Positions 19,800 to 29,042 of a stretch of 64,000 bases of DNA are shown here, piece after piece (position 1 is the first letter of the stretch; each line of letters opens with the position of its first letter). The stretch is taken from positions 248,001-312,000 of the forward strand of contig NZ_JASSOT010000001.1 in NCBI RefSeq assembly GCF_030238365.1. The letters run 5' to 3'. The position numbers and the translations under genes are program-made. The notes under the pieces were generated by a model, which worked only from the letters and a program-made list of their open reading frames with translations, was not told the origin of the DNA and did no database searches. This DNA comes from Lelliottia wanjuensis. GTDB lineage: Bacteria > Pseudomonadota > Gammaproteobacteria > Enterobacterales > Enterobacteriaceae.

Positions 19800-20354
19800 A
19801 TGAAAATCAAACCTTCACACGCCAGCTGTTTATTTGTTGCAGGAAGCCTCGCGATCGTCATCGCGCAAACGGCTCACGCTGACTCGGCCAATACCATCAC
19901 CTTTAAAGGCGAGGTCACCGAGCAGACCTGCGAAGTCACCATCAACGGTGTGAATGCGCGCCCGGTGGTGTTACTGCCGACCGTCGCCAAAAGCGAACTG
20001 GCGACGGCGGCCTCTTCAGCGGGTCTGACGGCATTTACCCTTGGGGTGACAGGTTGCACCGTCGATGCGGATGCGCTGGACATCAAAACCGTATTCGTCG
20101 CCAACAACATGACCGAGCGCGGTAACCTGGCGAATACCGGTACGGCGCAAAACGTTGAACTGCAGCTGATGACCGACAGCGCGGGGACCACGGCCATCGA
20201 TCTACGTGATGCGACGCCGGTTGCCGGGATCACCGTCGCGGCAGGCAGCACTGCCGGTGAGCACGACTTTGCCGTGCAGTATTTCAGCCCGAACGGCGGG
20301 GCGACGGCCGGCACGGTGGTGGGCTCCGTGCAGTACGCCATCTCCTACCTGTAA
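19800..20354 (+). CDS. Fimbrial major subunit (type 1 pilin family)
   Basis: The 184-residue pilin has a signal peptide (about 1-27, ending AHA), the first cysteine in TFKGEVTEQTCEVTING, the second in LGVTGCTVD forming the conserved disulfide, and the penultimate tyrosine of pilins (YAISYL). I place the start at ATG 19800 after AAGGA. It is the first gene of a five-gene chaperone-usher operon and should form the rod of the fimbria by donor-strand exchange. Confidence 0.9.
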   Translation: MKIKPSHASCLFVAGSLAIVIAQTAHADSANTITFKGEVTEQTCEVTINGVNARPVVLLPTVAKSELATAASSAGLTAFTLGVTGCTVDADALDIKTVFVANNMTERGNLANTGTAQNVELQLMTDSAGTTAIDLRDATPVAGITVAAGSTAGEHDFAVQYFSPNGGATAGTVVGSVQYAISYL

Positions 20355-20367
20355 GGGAGCACCGGTG

Positions 20368-21081
20368 ATGAAAGGAATGGCGAGTGTTTTAGCCGGAATG
20401 CTGATCTGCGCGAGTGCGCAGGCCAGTATTGTGATGACCGGAAGCCGGATTATCTATCCGGCAGACAGCCGCGAAGTCAGCGTGCAATTGACCAACCGCG
20501 ATGATTTCCCCGGCGTGGTTCAGGTCTGGCTGGACGAGGGCAACGCACAATCGGCCCCGCAAACGGCGACCGCGCCTTTTATCACCACGCCGCCAGTCTT
20601 CCGGCTGGCGGCCCATTCGGGGCAGACGGTTCGTCTGCGCTACGTCGGTAAACCGGTCGCTCAGGACAGGGAGTCCCTGTGGTGGTTCAATTTTGTGCAG
20701 ATCCCACCGACGGAAAAAGGCGCGCAGCCAGATAACCAGCTCATGGTCCTGGTACGCAGTCGGGTAAAAGTGCTGATGCGTCCGAAGGATCTTGCGGGCT
20801 CACCGCTGGAAATGGCGCGTACCAGTCGCGTCTGGCTTCAGGACGGCAAACTGTTTTTGCGTAACCACAGCGGGTATTACCTTGCGCTCTCCTCCCTGGA
20901 TGTCAGCGGTGCAGGGAAAAAACAGCGCATTTTAAGTCAAACTGTCGCTCCCTGGACAACGGTTTCATGGCCCGCGACAGTTAAGCAGGTGGGTGAAGCT
21001 CAGATGCGCTGGATTAACGATCAGGGCGCAACCTTAGCCGGGCGCGTGACGCCAGGGAACCCTGGCGATGTCAGCCATTAA
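20368..21081 (+). CDS. Fimbrial periplasmic chaperone (PapD-like)
   Basis: The 237-residue chaperone has a signal peptide (ends AQA, near residue 18), then two Ig-like domains: domain 1 with SRIIYPADSREVSVQLTN and the conserved arginine, the WWFNFVQIPP block, and the G1 donor strand NQLMVLVRSRVKVLMRP with its basic anchor. The short F1-G1 loop makes it an FGS-type chaperone. It overlaps the usher start by 14 bases. Confidence 0.9.
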   Translation: MKGMASVLAGMLICASAQASIVMTGSRIIYPADSREVSVQLTNRDDFPGVVQVWLDEGNAQSAPQTATAPFITTPPVFRLAAHSGQTVRLRYVGKPVAQDRESLWWFNFVQIPPTEKGAQPDNQLMVLVRSRVKVLMRPKDLAGSPLEMARTSRVWLQDGKLFLRNHSGYYLALSSLDVSGAGKKQRILSQTVAPWTTVSWPATVKQVGEAQMRWINDQGATLAGRVTPGNPGDVSH

Positions 21082-23548
21082 TCCGCACTGGTGGTGGCTG
21101 ATTCTGCCCGGCGTCACGCCCGCTCTGGCTGGCGAATATACCTTTGATGAGGCTTTGTTGCTGGGCAGCGGCTACGAAAAAGGGCTGACGCAGTTCAACG
21201 ATCAGGATGCGGTGGCCGCCGGACATTACAGCGTCGATATCTGGCTGAACGGGCAGTATGTTGCGCGCGATGACGTGCTGTTTCAGCCGGATGCCGACGG
21301 GCGTATAACGCCTTGCCTCCCGGTCAAATTCTGGGATGAGCAGGGGGTTATCGCAGCGGAAAACGCGCCGTCTGATGTCTGTCTTTCGCCTGAACTTCGC
21401 GTCAGCGGCGGAAAGTGGACGTTCGATCAGGGCTTGCTGCGCCTCAATCTGAGCGTGCCCCAGGCCTCGCTTAAGCGTACCCCGCAGGATTATGTCCCGC
21501 CCTCGCAATGGCAGAGCGGTGAGAGCGTGCTGTTTAGCAACTATAACCTGCACGTCTATCACAATAAGAACGGCGGCCAGCAGAGCGATTACGGCTGGCT
21601 CGGCCTCAGCAGCGGTTTTAACCTCGGCAGCTGGCAATTCCGCCAGCAGTCCTCTGCGAACTGGCGGCGCGATGACTACCGCGAAACGCAGCGCTGGGAT
21701 GCGCTGCAAACCTGGCTCCAGCATCCGATCGCCAGACTGGAAAGCGTGCTGACCGTCGGGGAAAGCTACACGCCGGGTAATCTGCTCGGCAGTATGGCTT
21801 TTACCGGCGTCAAGCTGGAAACCGATCAGCGGATGTGGCCCCAGTCGCGGCGCGGCTACGCCCCTGAAGTGCGCGGTACGGCGTCAACGCCGTCGCGGGT
21901 GGTGGTCAAACAAAATGGCCGTACGCTGTATGAAACCAGCGTGCCTCAAGGGCCATTTGTGCTCGACGATTTGCCGAATACCGCCTGGGACGGCGATCTA
22001 CAGGTTGAAATCACCGGCGCAGACGGCAAAAAGAGCGGCTACACGGTGCCCTACGCCAGCGTGCCGTTGTCGCTGCGCCCCGGCGTCTGGCGCTATGGTC
22101 TGGTCGCGGGCAAAACCCGGGACTACAGCGCCGCCGACGGTCTGTTCGCCGACTTCACGCTGGAGCGTGGAATGAGCAATCTGCTGACCGCGAACAGCGC
22201 GGTGCGGATTGGCGAAGATTACCAGGCGCTGCTGATCGGCGGCGTGCTGGCGACCACACTCGGCGCTTTTGGCGTTGATCTCACCGGATCACGGGCGCGG
22301 ATTGCGTCTCAGTCCCTGAGCGGCTGGCGTCTGCAAACCAACTGGAGCAAGACCTTCAGTCCGACCGGCACCCACGTGGCGCTGGCGGGATATCGCTATT
22401 CGACCGAGGGCTACCGTGATTACGGCGATGTACTGGGCGAACGAAGCGTCATTGGGGGGGATAAGGAGTGGCGCTCGGACACCCTGCGCCAGCGCAACCA
22501 GTTTACCGCTACCCTGAACCAGACGCTGGGCGGCTACGGCAATCTGTGGATCTCTGGCTCGATGATGGATTATTACGGTGGCCGTGGAAACAGTAACCAG
22601 CTGCAGGCCGGTTACAACACCACCATTGGCCGCGTGACGCTTGGCATCTCTTTCAGTCGGCAGGACACCTGGTGGCGCAGTGGGGAGAGTACCCAGGCGC
22701 AAAAAGAGAATGTGGCGACGCTGACGCTCTCGGTACCGCTCAGCTTTGGCGAACGCGAGCACACGCTGGCACTGTCTGCGAGTCAGGCCCGGCAGGCCGG
22801 GCGCAATGCGCAGGTGGCGATCTCCGGCGCACTCGACCGCGATGAAACCCTCAACTATGCGCTCTCCACGGGCTGGCAGCAGGGGCAGGGTGAGGCCAGC
22901 GATGTGACCGACTGGAGCGGATCGCTACAGAAAAACACCGCCTTCGGCACGCTGAACGGCAGCGTGTCGCAGGCGCAAAACTATCAGCAGTGGACCGCAG
23001 GCGTGCGTGGAGCGGTCGTCGTGCATCGTCACGGCGTTGTCGCGGGTCCGTGGGTGGGCGACACCTTTGCCCTGGTGGAAGCGCCCGGCGCGCAAGGGGC
23101 CAGAGTCGGCGGTGGGCAGGGCGCGACGGTCAACAGCGGGGGTTACGCTCTGGTCCCGTCTTTAACGCCTTATCGCTATAACAACGTCACCCTCGATGGC
23201 AGCGCAATGAACACCAGCGCGGAGCTCCAGGAGAGCCAGCGCCGGATCGCGCCGATGGCCGGAGCCGCCGTCAAACTGCGCTTTGCGACTCTCTCGGGGT
23301 ACCCGTTACTCATTACGGTAAGTGACAACGTCACGTTTCCGGTAGGGGCATCGGTGCTCGACGAACGCGGTCGCGTCGTGGGGATGGTTGCTCAGGGAAA
23401 TCAGGTCTATGCCCGCGTAGAAGACGAGCAGGGGCGACTGACGATCGACGGGAGCGACTGCTCGCTGCCGTGGAAACTTAACGAACAACAACGCGCAGAG
23501 CCTCTGATTGCATTGACGCTGGCCTGCGCCGTGAAAGGACGATCATGA
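21068..23548 (+). CDS. Fimbrial outer-membrane usher (FimD/PapC family)
   Basis: The 826-residue usher has a signal peptide (about 1-21, ending ALA), the N-terminal chaperone-binding domain with a disulfide, the 24-strand barrel with a plug domain, including ALLLGSGYEKGLTQFN and APEVRGTASTPSRVVVKQNG, and the C-terminal domains (FPVGASVLDERGRVVGMVAQ, then a closing cysteine pair near residues 799 and 820). It assembles and secretes the fimbria. It overlaps the chaperone upstream and the adhesin downstream (ATGA). Confidence 0.92.
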   Translation: MSAINPHWWWLILPGVTPALAGEYTFDEALLLGSGYEKGLTQFNDQDAVAAGHYSVDIWLNGQYVARDDVLFQPDADGRITPCLPVKFWDEQGVIAAENAPSDVCLSPELRVSGGKWTFDQGLLRLNLSVPQASLKRTPQDYVPPSQWQSGESVLFSNYNLHVYHNKNGGQQSDYGWLGLSSGFNLGSWQFRQQSSANWRRDDYRETQRWDALQTWLQHPIARLESVLTVGESYTPGNLLGSMAFTGVKLETDQRMWPQSRRGYAPEVRGTASTPSRVVVKQNGRTLYETSVPQGPFVLDDLPNTAWDGDLQVEITGADGKKSGYTVPYASVPLSLRPGVWRYGLVAGKTRDYSAADGLFADFTLERGMSNLLTANSAVRIGEDYQALLIGGVLATTLGAFGVDLTGSRARIASQSLSGWRLQTNWSKTFSPTGTHVALAGYRYSTEGYRDYGDVLGERSVIGGDKEWRSDTLRQRNQFTATLNQTLGGYGNLWISGSMMDYYGGRGNSNQLQAGYNTTIGRVTLGISFSRQDTWWRSGESTQAQKENVATLTLSVPLSFGEREHTLALSASQARQAGRNAQVAISGALDRDETLNYALSTGWQQGQGEASDVTDWSGSLQKNTAFGTLNGSVSQAQNYQQWTAGVRGAVVVHRHGVVAGPWVGDTFALVEAPGAQGARVGGGQGATVNSGGYALVPSLTPYRYNNVTLDGSAMNTSAELQESQRRIAPMAGAAVKLRFATLSGYPLLITVSDNVTFPVGASVLDERGRVVGMVAQGNQVYARVEDEQGRLTIDGSDCSLPWKLNEQQRAEPLIALTLACAVKGRS
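23322..23334. other. matS site (MatP binding)
   Basis: GTGACAACGTCAC fits GTGACRNYGTCAC with no mismatch. It lies within the usher gene. Confidence 0.85.
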
Positions 23549-24888
23549 GACGATTTCTCCTGCTGTTGGCCCTGCTTTCCCCGGGCGTGCAGGCCGCCTG
23601 CGAATACATTATCTATCCCTACAAAGCAGGAAGCAGCGGCGCGCAGGGAACGCACCGGCTGAGCGATGCATCGGACGGCATCGCCAATGACTGGCGATCC
23701 GGCGGCGGAAATGATGCCTGGAACGGGCTGCTGCCGGGGCTGAGTAAGTCTGTCGACGTGACCAGCAATAACAGTTTCCAGCCCGCGGGGACGATCCTCA
23801 CTTCCGGCGGCGGAATTCCGTTCACCACCTACGCCCATAAAGGCGGCGGGTATGATCCCGAACAGGTCTTTTTCCGCTGTACGCCAGATACCGCAGGGCA
23901 GTTGTATGAAGCCTGGTCCACCAACGGCGATGATGCCTACGCGGGCTGGTATGAAGCCACGGATGTGCCGGGCGCCAGGCTGACGGTCATGAAAAATGTG
24001 GCGCTGCGTCTGACCCACGACGCAACGGGAAGCGTGTTCACCGACAGCTGGCAGCAGCGACCGATGGAAAATCTGGATCGCGACACCAACGGCAATTTCC
24101 TGATTAAGGCCAAGAATTTCTCGACGATCAGCGCGGAGCTGATCAAAACCCTGGATACGCGCTATTACGCCAACCAGGCACAGTCCGCCAGCTACAACAG
24201 CTATGTGAATCCCAATGCTTACGTGGTATTTCGCGGGCCGGGGACGTTATCCTGGGATATTAAGGTCGGGCAGCCGCATCGCGGCGGTAACTGGGCGGGG
24301 TGGGCCAACGACTGGCCGTCGGTGATTAGCCTTTACGGGAACGGGATCACCGTTAAACGAGCGGCGATGTGCCAGGTGACAGACTTCACCCCGGTGGTGC
24401 ATCTGCCGGTTATCTCGGTGGCGCAGCTGAAACGCGGAGAGTACTCCTCCGCGCCGTTCCAGATTGGCTTCGCCTGCGAATCGACAGTGGTGTCGGGCGT
24501 GGCGACGGGAAAAAGCAACGTGGCGATGGGGTTACTCGCCCCGGAAAGCAGCGTCAACAGCGCCTGGGGTTTTAACCTGATCACCGGTAAAACTGTGACC
24601 TGGCTACTCGATGCGCAATACGGCGCGCCCGGACATGCCCGCGGCGTGGGCGTGCAGGTGTATCGGGCCGGAAATTCGGTGAACTTTATGGCGGTGACCA
24701 CACCCGGCAGCGGCACGGAAGGCGGCTGGATGCCGGTTATTGGCAGCAATACGCAGCAGAACGGCAGCCAGGACGGCGTGAACTATTACAGCGAAACCTT
24801 CGAGGCGCGTCTGGCGAGCTTTGGGGCGGATACCTTAACGGCGGGGAGTTATCAGTCACATGTCCAGGTTTTACTGCGTATTCAGTAG
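23545..24888 (+). CDS. Two-domain fimbrial tip adhesin
   Basis: The 447-residue protein has a signal peptide (about 1-18, ending VQA). The N-terminal half is rich in glycine, tyrosine and tryptophan and looks like a ligand-binding lectin domain. The C-terminal part from about residue 275 (CQVTDFTPVVHLPVISVAQL) is a pilin domain with a cysteine pair and the closing beta strand SYQSHVQVLLRIQ. It overlaps the usher by four bases (ATGA). The length, twice that of a pilin, and its place after the usher argue for the tip adhesin. The receptor is unknown. Confidence 0.8.
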   Translation: MRRFLLLLALLSPGVQAACEYIIYPYKAGSSGAQGTHRLSDASDGIANDWRSGGGNDAWNGLLPGLSKSVDVTSNNSFQPAGTILTSGGGIPFTTYAHKGGGYDPEQVFFRCTPDTAGQLYEAWSTNGDDAYAGWYEATDVPGARLTVMKNVALRLTHDATGSVFTDSWQQRPMENLDRDTNGNFLIKAKNFSTISAELIKTLDTRYYANQAQSASYNSYVNPNAYVVFRGPGTLSWDIKVGQPHRGGNWAGWANDWPSVISLYGNGITVKRAAMCQVTDFTPVVHLPVISVAQLKRGEYSSAPFQIGFACESTVVSGVATGKSNVAMGLLAPESSVNSAWGFNLITGKTVTWLLDAQYGAPGHARGVGVQVYRAGNSVNFMAVTTPGSGTEGGWMPVIGSNTQQNGSQDGVNYYSETFEARLASFGADTLTAGSYQSHVQVLLRIQ

Positions 24889-25552
24889 CTTCTTGCTGCT
24901 GGCGTTCAGCGTCCAGGCCGCGGTCAATATCAGCACCACCCGCATCGTCTTTAACCATGGCGAGACGCAGCGCACGGTGATGCTGGTGAATGACGGTGAT
25001 TATCCGGTGGTGGTGCAGAGCTGGGTGGATGACGGAGTGCCAGATAAGGGGCCATCCCAGGCCAGTGCGCCTTTTGTGGTGCTGCCTCCGGTCCTGAAAA
25101 TTCAGCCGGGTGAGCAACGAGAACTGCGGATCATGACCACGGGAAAGGGCCTGGCTCAGGATTGTGAGTCCCTGTTTTGGCTCAACGTTTATCAAATTCC
25201 ACCGGAGATGAAGAACGCGCCAACTGGTGAAAAAGTGCGCCTTACGCTAAGAAATCAGCTTAAAGTCCTATGGCGACCGAAAAATACAGGCGTGTTGACT
25301 GAAAAATCCATCAATCTTCTGAGTTTTCGCTATGAAGGCGGCATGATTCATGCTGTAAATGATAGTTCCTGGAACATAACTCTGGCTGAGGTTTCATTCG
25401 GAGACTATTCCACAGGTGGAATAGTGGTTTTACCGCATTCACGGAGCATGATTTTTAATTCTGTACCTCCTGAAAGACGGAATAATACGATAAACTTTGT
25501 GGTGATTAACGATGAAGGAAATCGTTGGGGATTTTCAGCTATCGTGAATTAA
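24860..25552 (+). CDS. Second fimbrial periplasmic chaperone
   Basis: The 230-residue PapD-like protein has a signal peptide (ends VQA, about residue 20), STTRIVFNHGETQRTVMLVN, LFWLNVYQIPP and the G1 strand VRLTLRNQLKVLWRP. It overlaps the adhesin by 29 bases, so it is translationally coupled and may be dedicated to the adhesin. Domain 2, from about position 25250, is visibly richer in A and T than domain 1, which suggests a recombinant gene. No further structural gene follows. Confidence 0.87.
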   Translation: MSRFYCVFSSFLLLAFSVQAAVNISTTRIVFNHGETQRTVMLVNDGDYPVVVQSWVDDGVPDKGPSQASAPFVVLPPVLKIQPGEQRELRIMTTGKGLAQDCESLFWLNVYQIPPEMKNAPTGEKVRLTLRNQLKVLWRPKNTGVLTEKSINLLSFRYEGGMIHAVNDSSWNITLAEVSFGDYSTGGIVVLPHSRSMIFNSVPPERRNNTINFVVINDEGNRWGFSAIVN

Positions 25553-25607
25553 CCAGGAATGAACTTACTACAGCTAAATTGACAAAAATCCACATTCAGG
25601 GATCAAG

Positions 25608-26372
25608 ATGGCAAAAGTTTTTTTGCTCAACGGCACTGTCATATTCAGTCCGGAGCGAAACGTCTTACACGTAAAATCCGATGAAACGAAACGCATTGCG
25701 TTAAGTAATCCGGCAACACGTTGTTTATGCCTGTTAATTCAGCAACAGGGCCAGGTCATTGAGCGCGATTATTTTTTTGAACACGTCTGGTTTATTAATG
25801 GGGCGCAGGTCACAAATAATACCTTCTATCAAAACATCTCCTTGCTGCGGCGCGCGTTTAAAGAGCTTGGTCTCAATGAAGAGCTGATCGTCACCGTGCC
25901 GAAAGTCGGGATCCGCCTGGAGCGACAGCTGGATGTAGTTGAGCAGGAGGCCGAAGAGCCTCGCAGCGAAAAGCCGTTGGCTGAGCCTGTTTCAGCGATG
26001 GAAGCCGCGCCGATTGCGCCGCGCAGGCGTTTGCTGTGGTGGGTATTGGCCGCAGCGGTGAGCTGCATTGTGGCCGCGATCGTCACCTGGCAGACACAGT
26101 TCGATTCGAGGCTGAGCCGCTATGAGCCCCTGAGCGTGGTGAAGGGGTGTCACTGGTATGGGAATCAGGACGTGCTGAATTTTGATAAGCATCAGCAATT
26201 TATAAAGGCAAGCCAGCTCGACTGTCACAGTTATCCGTGGATTTATCTCACGATGTATCCCAATTTTCCGCGCATCTCGGCATTAACCTGTCGCCAGCAA
26301 TATAGTCGCTGGCGTGATAATGACTGCGTAACACATTATTATTTCACGGAGTCCAGAAATGTGGGTGCGTAA
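25608..26372 (+). CDS. ToxR/CadC-type membrane transcriptional regulator (MarT/YqeI-like)
   Basis: The 254-residue protein has an N-terminal OmpR-type winged helix (about residues 8-108; NNTFYQNISLLRRAFKELGL, then TVPKVGIRLE), a proline/glutamate-rich linker, one membrane segment (about 143-162, LLWWVLAAAVSCIVAAIVTW) and a short periplasmic domain with several cysteines. This is the layout of CadC, YqeI and Salmonella MarT. It lies 55 bp after the fimbrial operon and overlaps a FidL-like gene by 14 bases. It probably regulates the fimbriae or other surface genes. Confidence 0.83.
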   Translation: MAKVFLLNGTVIFSPERNVLHVKSDETKRIALSNPATRCLCLLIQQQGQVIERDYFFEHVWFINGAQVTNNTFYQNISLLRRAFKELGLNEELIVTVPKVGIRLERQLDVVEQEAEEPRSEKPLAEPVSAMEAAPIAPRRRLLWWVLAAAVSCIVAAIVTWQTQFDSRLSRYEPLSVVKGCHWYGNQDVLNFDKHQQFIKASQLDCHSYPWIYLTMYPNFPRISALTCRQQYSRWRDNDCVTHYYFTESRNVGA

Positions 26373-26829
26373 TATTAAATGGGTGATTTTCATCGTTATC
26401 GCCGTAATCTTGACAATTGTTGGGATGTTAATGTTCGAGAACTGGCAGCGATCGCATTTCAATTGTTCCGGGGAAATGGTCATGGAGTATCCGGATATTC
26501 GCGGCGATATTTCCGTCAGATACGTTTTCAACGGTAGCCGCGGAGTCGCTATTTTGCGCGGACAAATTACCGATAGTCATGCCGAGACGATGCCAATTAA
26601 TCAGAACGTCTGGTTTACCTTCACCCGCAAAGATGACGATTACTTCCTCGAATCAGAAAACGTCGCGTCCAGTGAGGGTGGGGCGACGATAAACCCTTTA
26701 CTCCTCAGGACGCTGCCCGATTTTTACCTGAAGGCAAAAGAACCGTTCTATTTCAGCATACTGCGGCTCAACAGCAGCACATGGCAGTTCTATACCAGCC
26801 GGTCGCCGTCGGTGTTTTGTCGGCAGTAG
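26359..26829 (+). CDS. FidL-like inner-membrane protein
   Basis: The 156-residue protein has an N-terminal membrane anchor (about residues 6-26) and a periplasmic beta-rich domain with SFNCSGEM-like cysteine near the start and a C-terminal CRQ. Salmonella marT-fidL and E. coli yqeI-yqeJ show the same regulator/partner arrangement. FidL-like proteins have no proven function; modulating the regulator from the periplasm is an inference from synteny. Confidence 0.72.
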   Translation: MWVRNIKWVIFIVIAVILTIVGMLMFENWQRSHFNCSGEMVMEYPDIRGDISVRYVFNGSRGVAILRGQITDSHAETMPINQNVWFTFTRKDDDYFLESENVASSEGGATINPLLLRTLPDFYLKAKEPFYFSILRLNSSTWQFYTSRSPSVFCRQ

Positions 26830-26842
26830 GTCACACCTCCGC

Positions 26843-26873
26843 CGGGCAACTGACATAACATGTCAGTTGCCCG
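26843..26873. other. 31-bp inverted repeat after the FidL-like gene
   Basis: Perfect 13-nt arms CGGGCAACTGACA and TGTCAGTTGCCCG surround a 5-nt loop, 13 bases after the stop codon. The stem is strong but no T tract follows on either strand, so it could be a terminator of unusual form, a Rho-assisted end or a protein-binding site at the edge of the accessory island. Confidence 0.6.
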
Positions 26874-26973
26874 TGATTTACTCACGTCGATTAATCTTCC
26901 ACGCAAAAATATTGCTTAAGTCTCTGTCAGATATGCCGTTAATATATAGAACGGTTAAAAAGGAGCGGAAATA

Positions 26974-27477
26974 GTGAAGCGACAATGGGAAAAACTGGAA
27001 ACCTTTCTGCACAACACCAACCCAGCTTTATTGGCTGACCTTGCGCCACCGGCAACGGATGCAGAGATAGCCGTCTTAGAGCACGGGCTGGGTATCAGCT
27101 TGCCCCCTGATTTTGTATTTTGCCTGAAAATTCACAATGGCCAACGAGTCAATAGCACCGGTTTATTTGATGAGTCAGAGTTCCTGTCTACCTCGCGTAT
27201 TTTGCAGGAGTGGACGATCTGGAAAGAGCTGCTTGATGCTGGTGATTTTGATGGCGTCGAGTCGACACCACAGAGTGGGATTCAACCTGTCTGGTGGAGC
27301 CCCAAATGGATACCTTTCACTTACAACGGGGCAGGTGACCATCTCTGTCTCGATCTTGATCCCGCGCAAAACGGCTCACAAGGCCAGATTATCACGCTCT
27401 GGCATGACGACGATGCACGCGAGAGACAGGCGGACAGTTTTACACAGTGGTTCACAGCGTTTGTGGAAAAATTGTAG
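26974..27477 (+). CDS. SMI1/KNR4 (SUKH) family protein, possible immunity protein
   Basis: The 167-residue protein has the SUKH pattern: W near the start, ATDAEIAVLEHGLGISLPPD, then FVFCLKIHNGQ, the central PVWWSPKWIPFTYNGAGDHLC(L)DLDPAQNG block and a C-terminal helix (FTQWFTAFVEKL). SUKH proteins are commonly immunity proteins against nuclease toxins of polymorphic toxin and contact-inhibition systems. It starts with GTG after AAGGAG and lies 19 bp upstream of an HNH-like membrane protein, so protection against that nuclease is plausible. There is no direct evidence of the pairing. Confidence 0.8.
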   Translation: MKRQWEKLETFLHNTNPALLADLAPPATDAEIAVLEHGLGISLPPDFVFCLKIHNGQRVNSTGLFDESEFLSTSRILQEWTIWKELLDAGDFDGVESTPQSGIQPVWWSPKWIPFTYNGAGDHLCLDLDPAQNGSQGQIITLWHDDDARERQADSFTQWFTAFVEKL

Positions 27478-27496
27478 ATATTCGGCTGGAGGATAA

Positions 27497-29035
27497 ATGG
27501 ATTTAACATACGAAGAATGTAAACAGCAGCGTTTGAAAAAACTTTTTGACGATTGCCAGCAACAAGTATTGTCACAAATTATCGGGCCTTTTGGGCTTTC
27601 GACAGCTATGTTTGAAGACCGCAATGGCGGCAATGTAACTACTCTGCACAACTTCGAGCGCGAAGAAGCTGATTATATCGCTGATAAAGACAAAGCGAGC
27701 CATGCAAAATCACTGCAGGATTATCAGCGTAAGGAATATGAAAGCAAAGACTTTACGCAAAAAAGCCAACGTCTCCGTGCAGAGGGTGTTGATGGTTATA
27801 CTGGCAAATCAATGGATGCCAGCGATATGGATCTTGACCATGTCACTTCACTTAACACACTGTCGAAAAATAAAAAAGTCCATCTTGCGCTTGAAACCGG
27901 GGACGGTGTCGAAAAAGTCGTGAAAATGGCGAATGCCGACGAAAACCTGGTCACTACACATAAATCAATAAATCGCTCTAAAGGCGCTGGTGAGTTGGAC
28001 ACCTTCGCTGATAAAAATGGTGAACGATTTGAATTAGATCCTGAGCGTGTGGCTGAAGCCAAGAAACGATCTGATGATCATATATCTAAAACACTCAACT
28101 CAGCGCTAATGAAAAAGCAGGGCAAAGAAATATTACAAACGGGCGGTAAGCAGGCATTGCAAATGGGAATGCGGCAAGCGCTTGGTCTTCTGCTCACCGA
28201 GTTGATTAATGGTCTATTTAATGAATTTAAAGTTCTTATTCAGCACGGCGTCAAACTAGGCAAGACGCTGTTTGAAGAGATCCGACAGCGCTTGATGCGG
28301 GTCATCGCTTCCGTCATCAAAAAAATTCCTGATGCAGTAGGGCAAATGTTTCAGGGCGGAGTGAGTGGTTTTATGAGTAATTTGCTCACTTTTTTGCTGA
28401 ACAATTTTCTTTCAACAGCGAAGCGTTTTGTGACCATGATCCGTGAAGGGATGCTGGGGCTTTTCCGTGCATTTAAAATGATCTTCTTTCCGCCGAAACA
28501 TATGACGGCACAACAGGCGTTACAGGAAGGGCTGAAAATTCTCGCAACAGTCATTGTGACGTCGGTTGGGATGCTATTAAATGAAAGCATCGCCACATTT
28601 ATGGCTACCGTACCGTTCCTGAAACCTTTTGCAGATATGTTAACACCCGTACTTCTCGGGATTGCCACTGGGTTGCTTTCCGCATTTCTTGCCTATCAGA
28701 TTGATACCTTTTTTGATCGCTCACGCTTTTCCTTAAGTGAAAAGTATATGGATGAAATGCTCACCCATAGTAAGCGGCGAGAAGAGTTTGCTAGTGAGCT
28801 GGTGACGCTGTCAGAAAGTTCACTAGGCAATATTGAGAATTACTCGAACGCAATCACCCAGTATCAAGCTATCGGCTCAAACCTCGCTACTGCTTCTATT
28901 TCGACCACTGCAACGCTGGCAAGCCTCGAGCGAACAAATAAAGAGACGGCAGTGCAAGTGGCCAGGAGCACGGCTTTAATTTCGTTTATTAATGAAAGTC
29001 AGTCTGAAATTGACGATTTTCTGAAAAGTCTTTGA
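27497..29035 (+). CDS. HNH-nuclease-like membrane protein of unknown function
   Basis: I do not recognise this 512-residue protein as a named family. Residues 100-162 look like an HNH (beta-beta-alpha metal) nuclease: GYTGKSMDASDMDLDHV with D112, D114 and H115, then NADENLVTTHKSINRSKG with N150, H155, N159 and K162. A helical linker follows. Two or more hydrophobic segments (about 345-372 and 377-402, with weaker ones near 226-245 and 285-305) suggest membrane insertion. The C-terminal 100 residues are helical and polar. It lies between a SUKH gene and a coiled-coil membrane protein gene, 19 and 7 bp away. A membrane-tethered nuclease acting in defence or competition is an inference. Confidence 0.65.
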   Translation: MDLTYEECKQQRLKKLFDDCQQQVLSQIIGPFGLSTAMFEDRNGGNVTTLHNFEREEADYIADKDKASHAKSLQDYQRKEYESKDFTQKSQRLRAEGVDGYTGKSMDASDMDLDHVTSLNTLSKNKKVHLALETGDGVEKVVKMANADENLVTTHKSINRSKGAGELDTFADKNGERFELDPERVAEAKKRSDDHISKTLNSALMKKQGKEILQTGGKQALQMGMRQALGLLLTELINGLFNEFKVLIQHGVKLGKTLFEEIRQRLMRVIASVIKKIPDAVGQMFQGGVSGFMSNLLTFLLNNFLSTAKRFVTMIREGMLGLFRAFKMIFFPPKHMTAQQALQEGLKILATVIVTSVGMLLNESIATFMATVPFLKPFADMLTPVLLGIATGLLSAFLAYQIDTFFDRSRFSLSEKYMDEMLTHSKRREEFASELVTLSESSLGNIENYSNAITQYQAIGSNLATASISTTATLASLERTNKETAVQVARSTALISFINESQSEIDDFLKSL

Positions 29036-29042
29036 GAACAAT

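Noticed and set aside
28802..28814. Additional matS site GTGACGCTGTCAG
   Set aside because: The last base differs from the consensus, so it is not counted.
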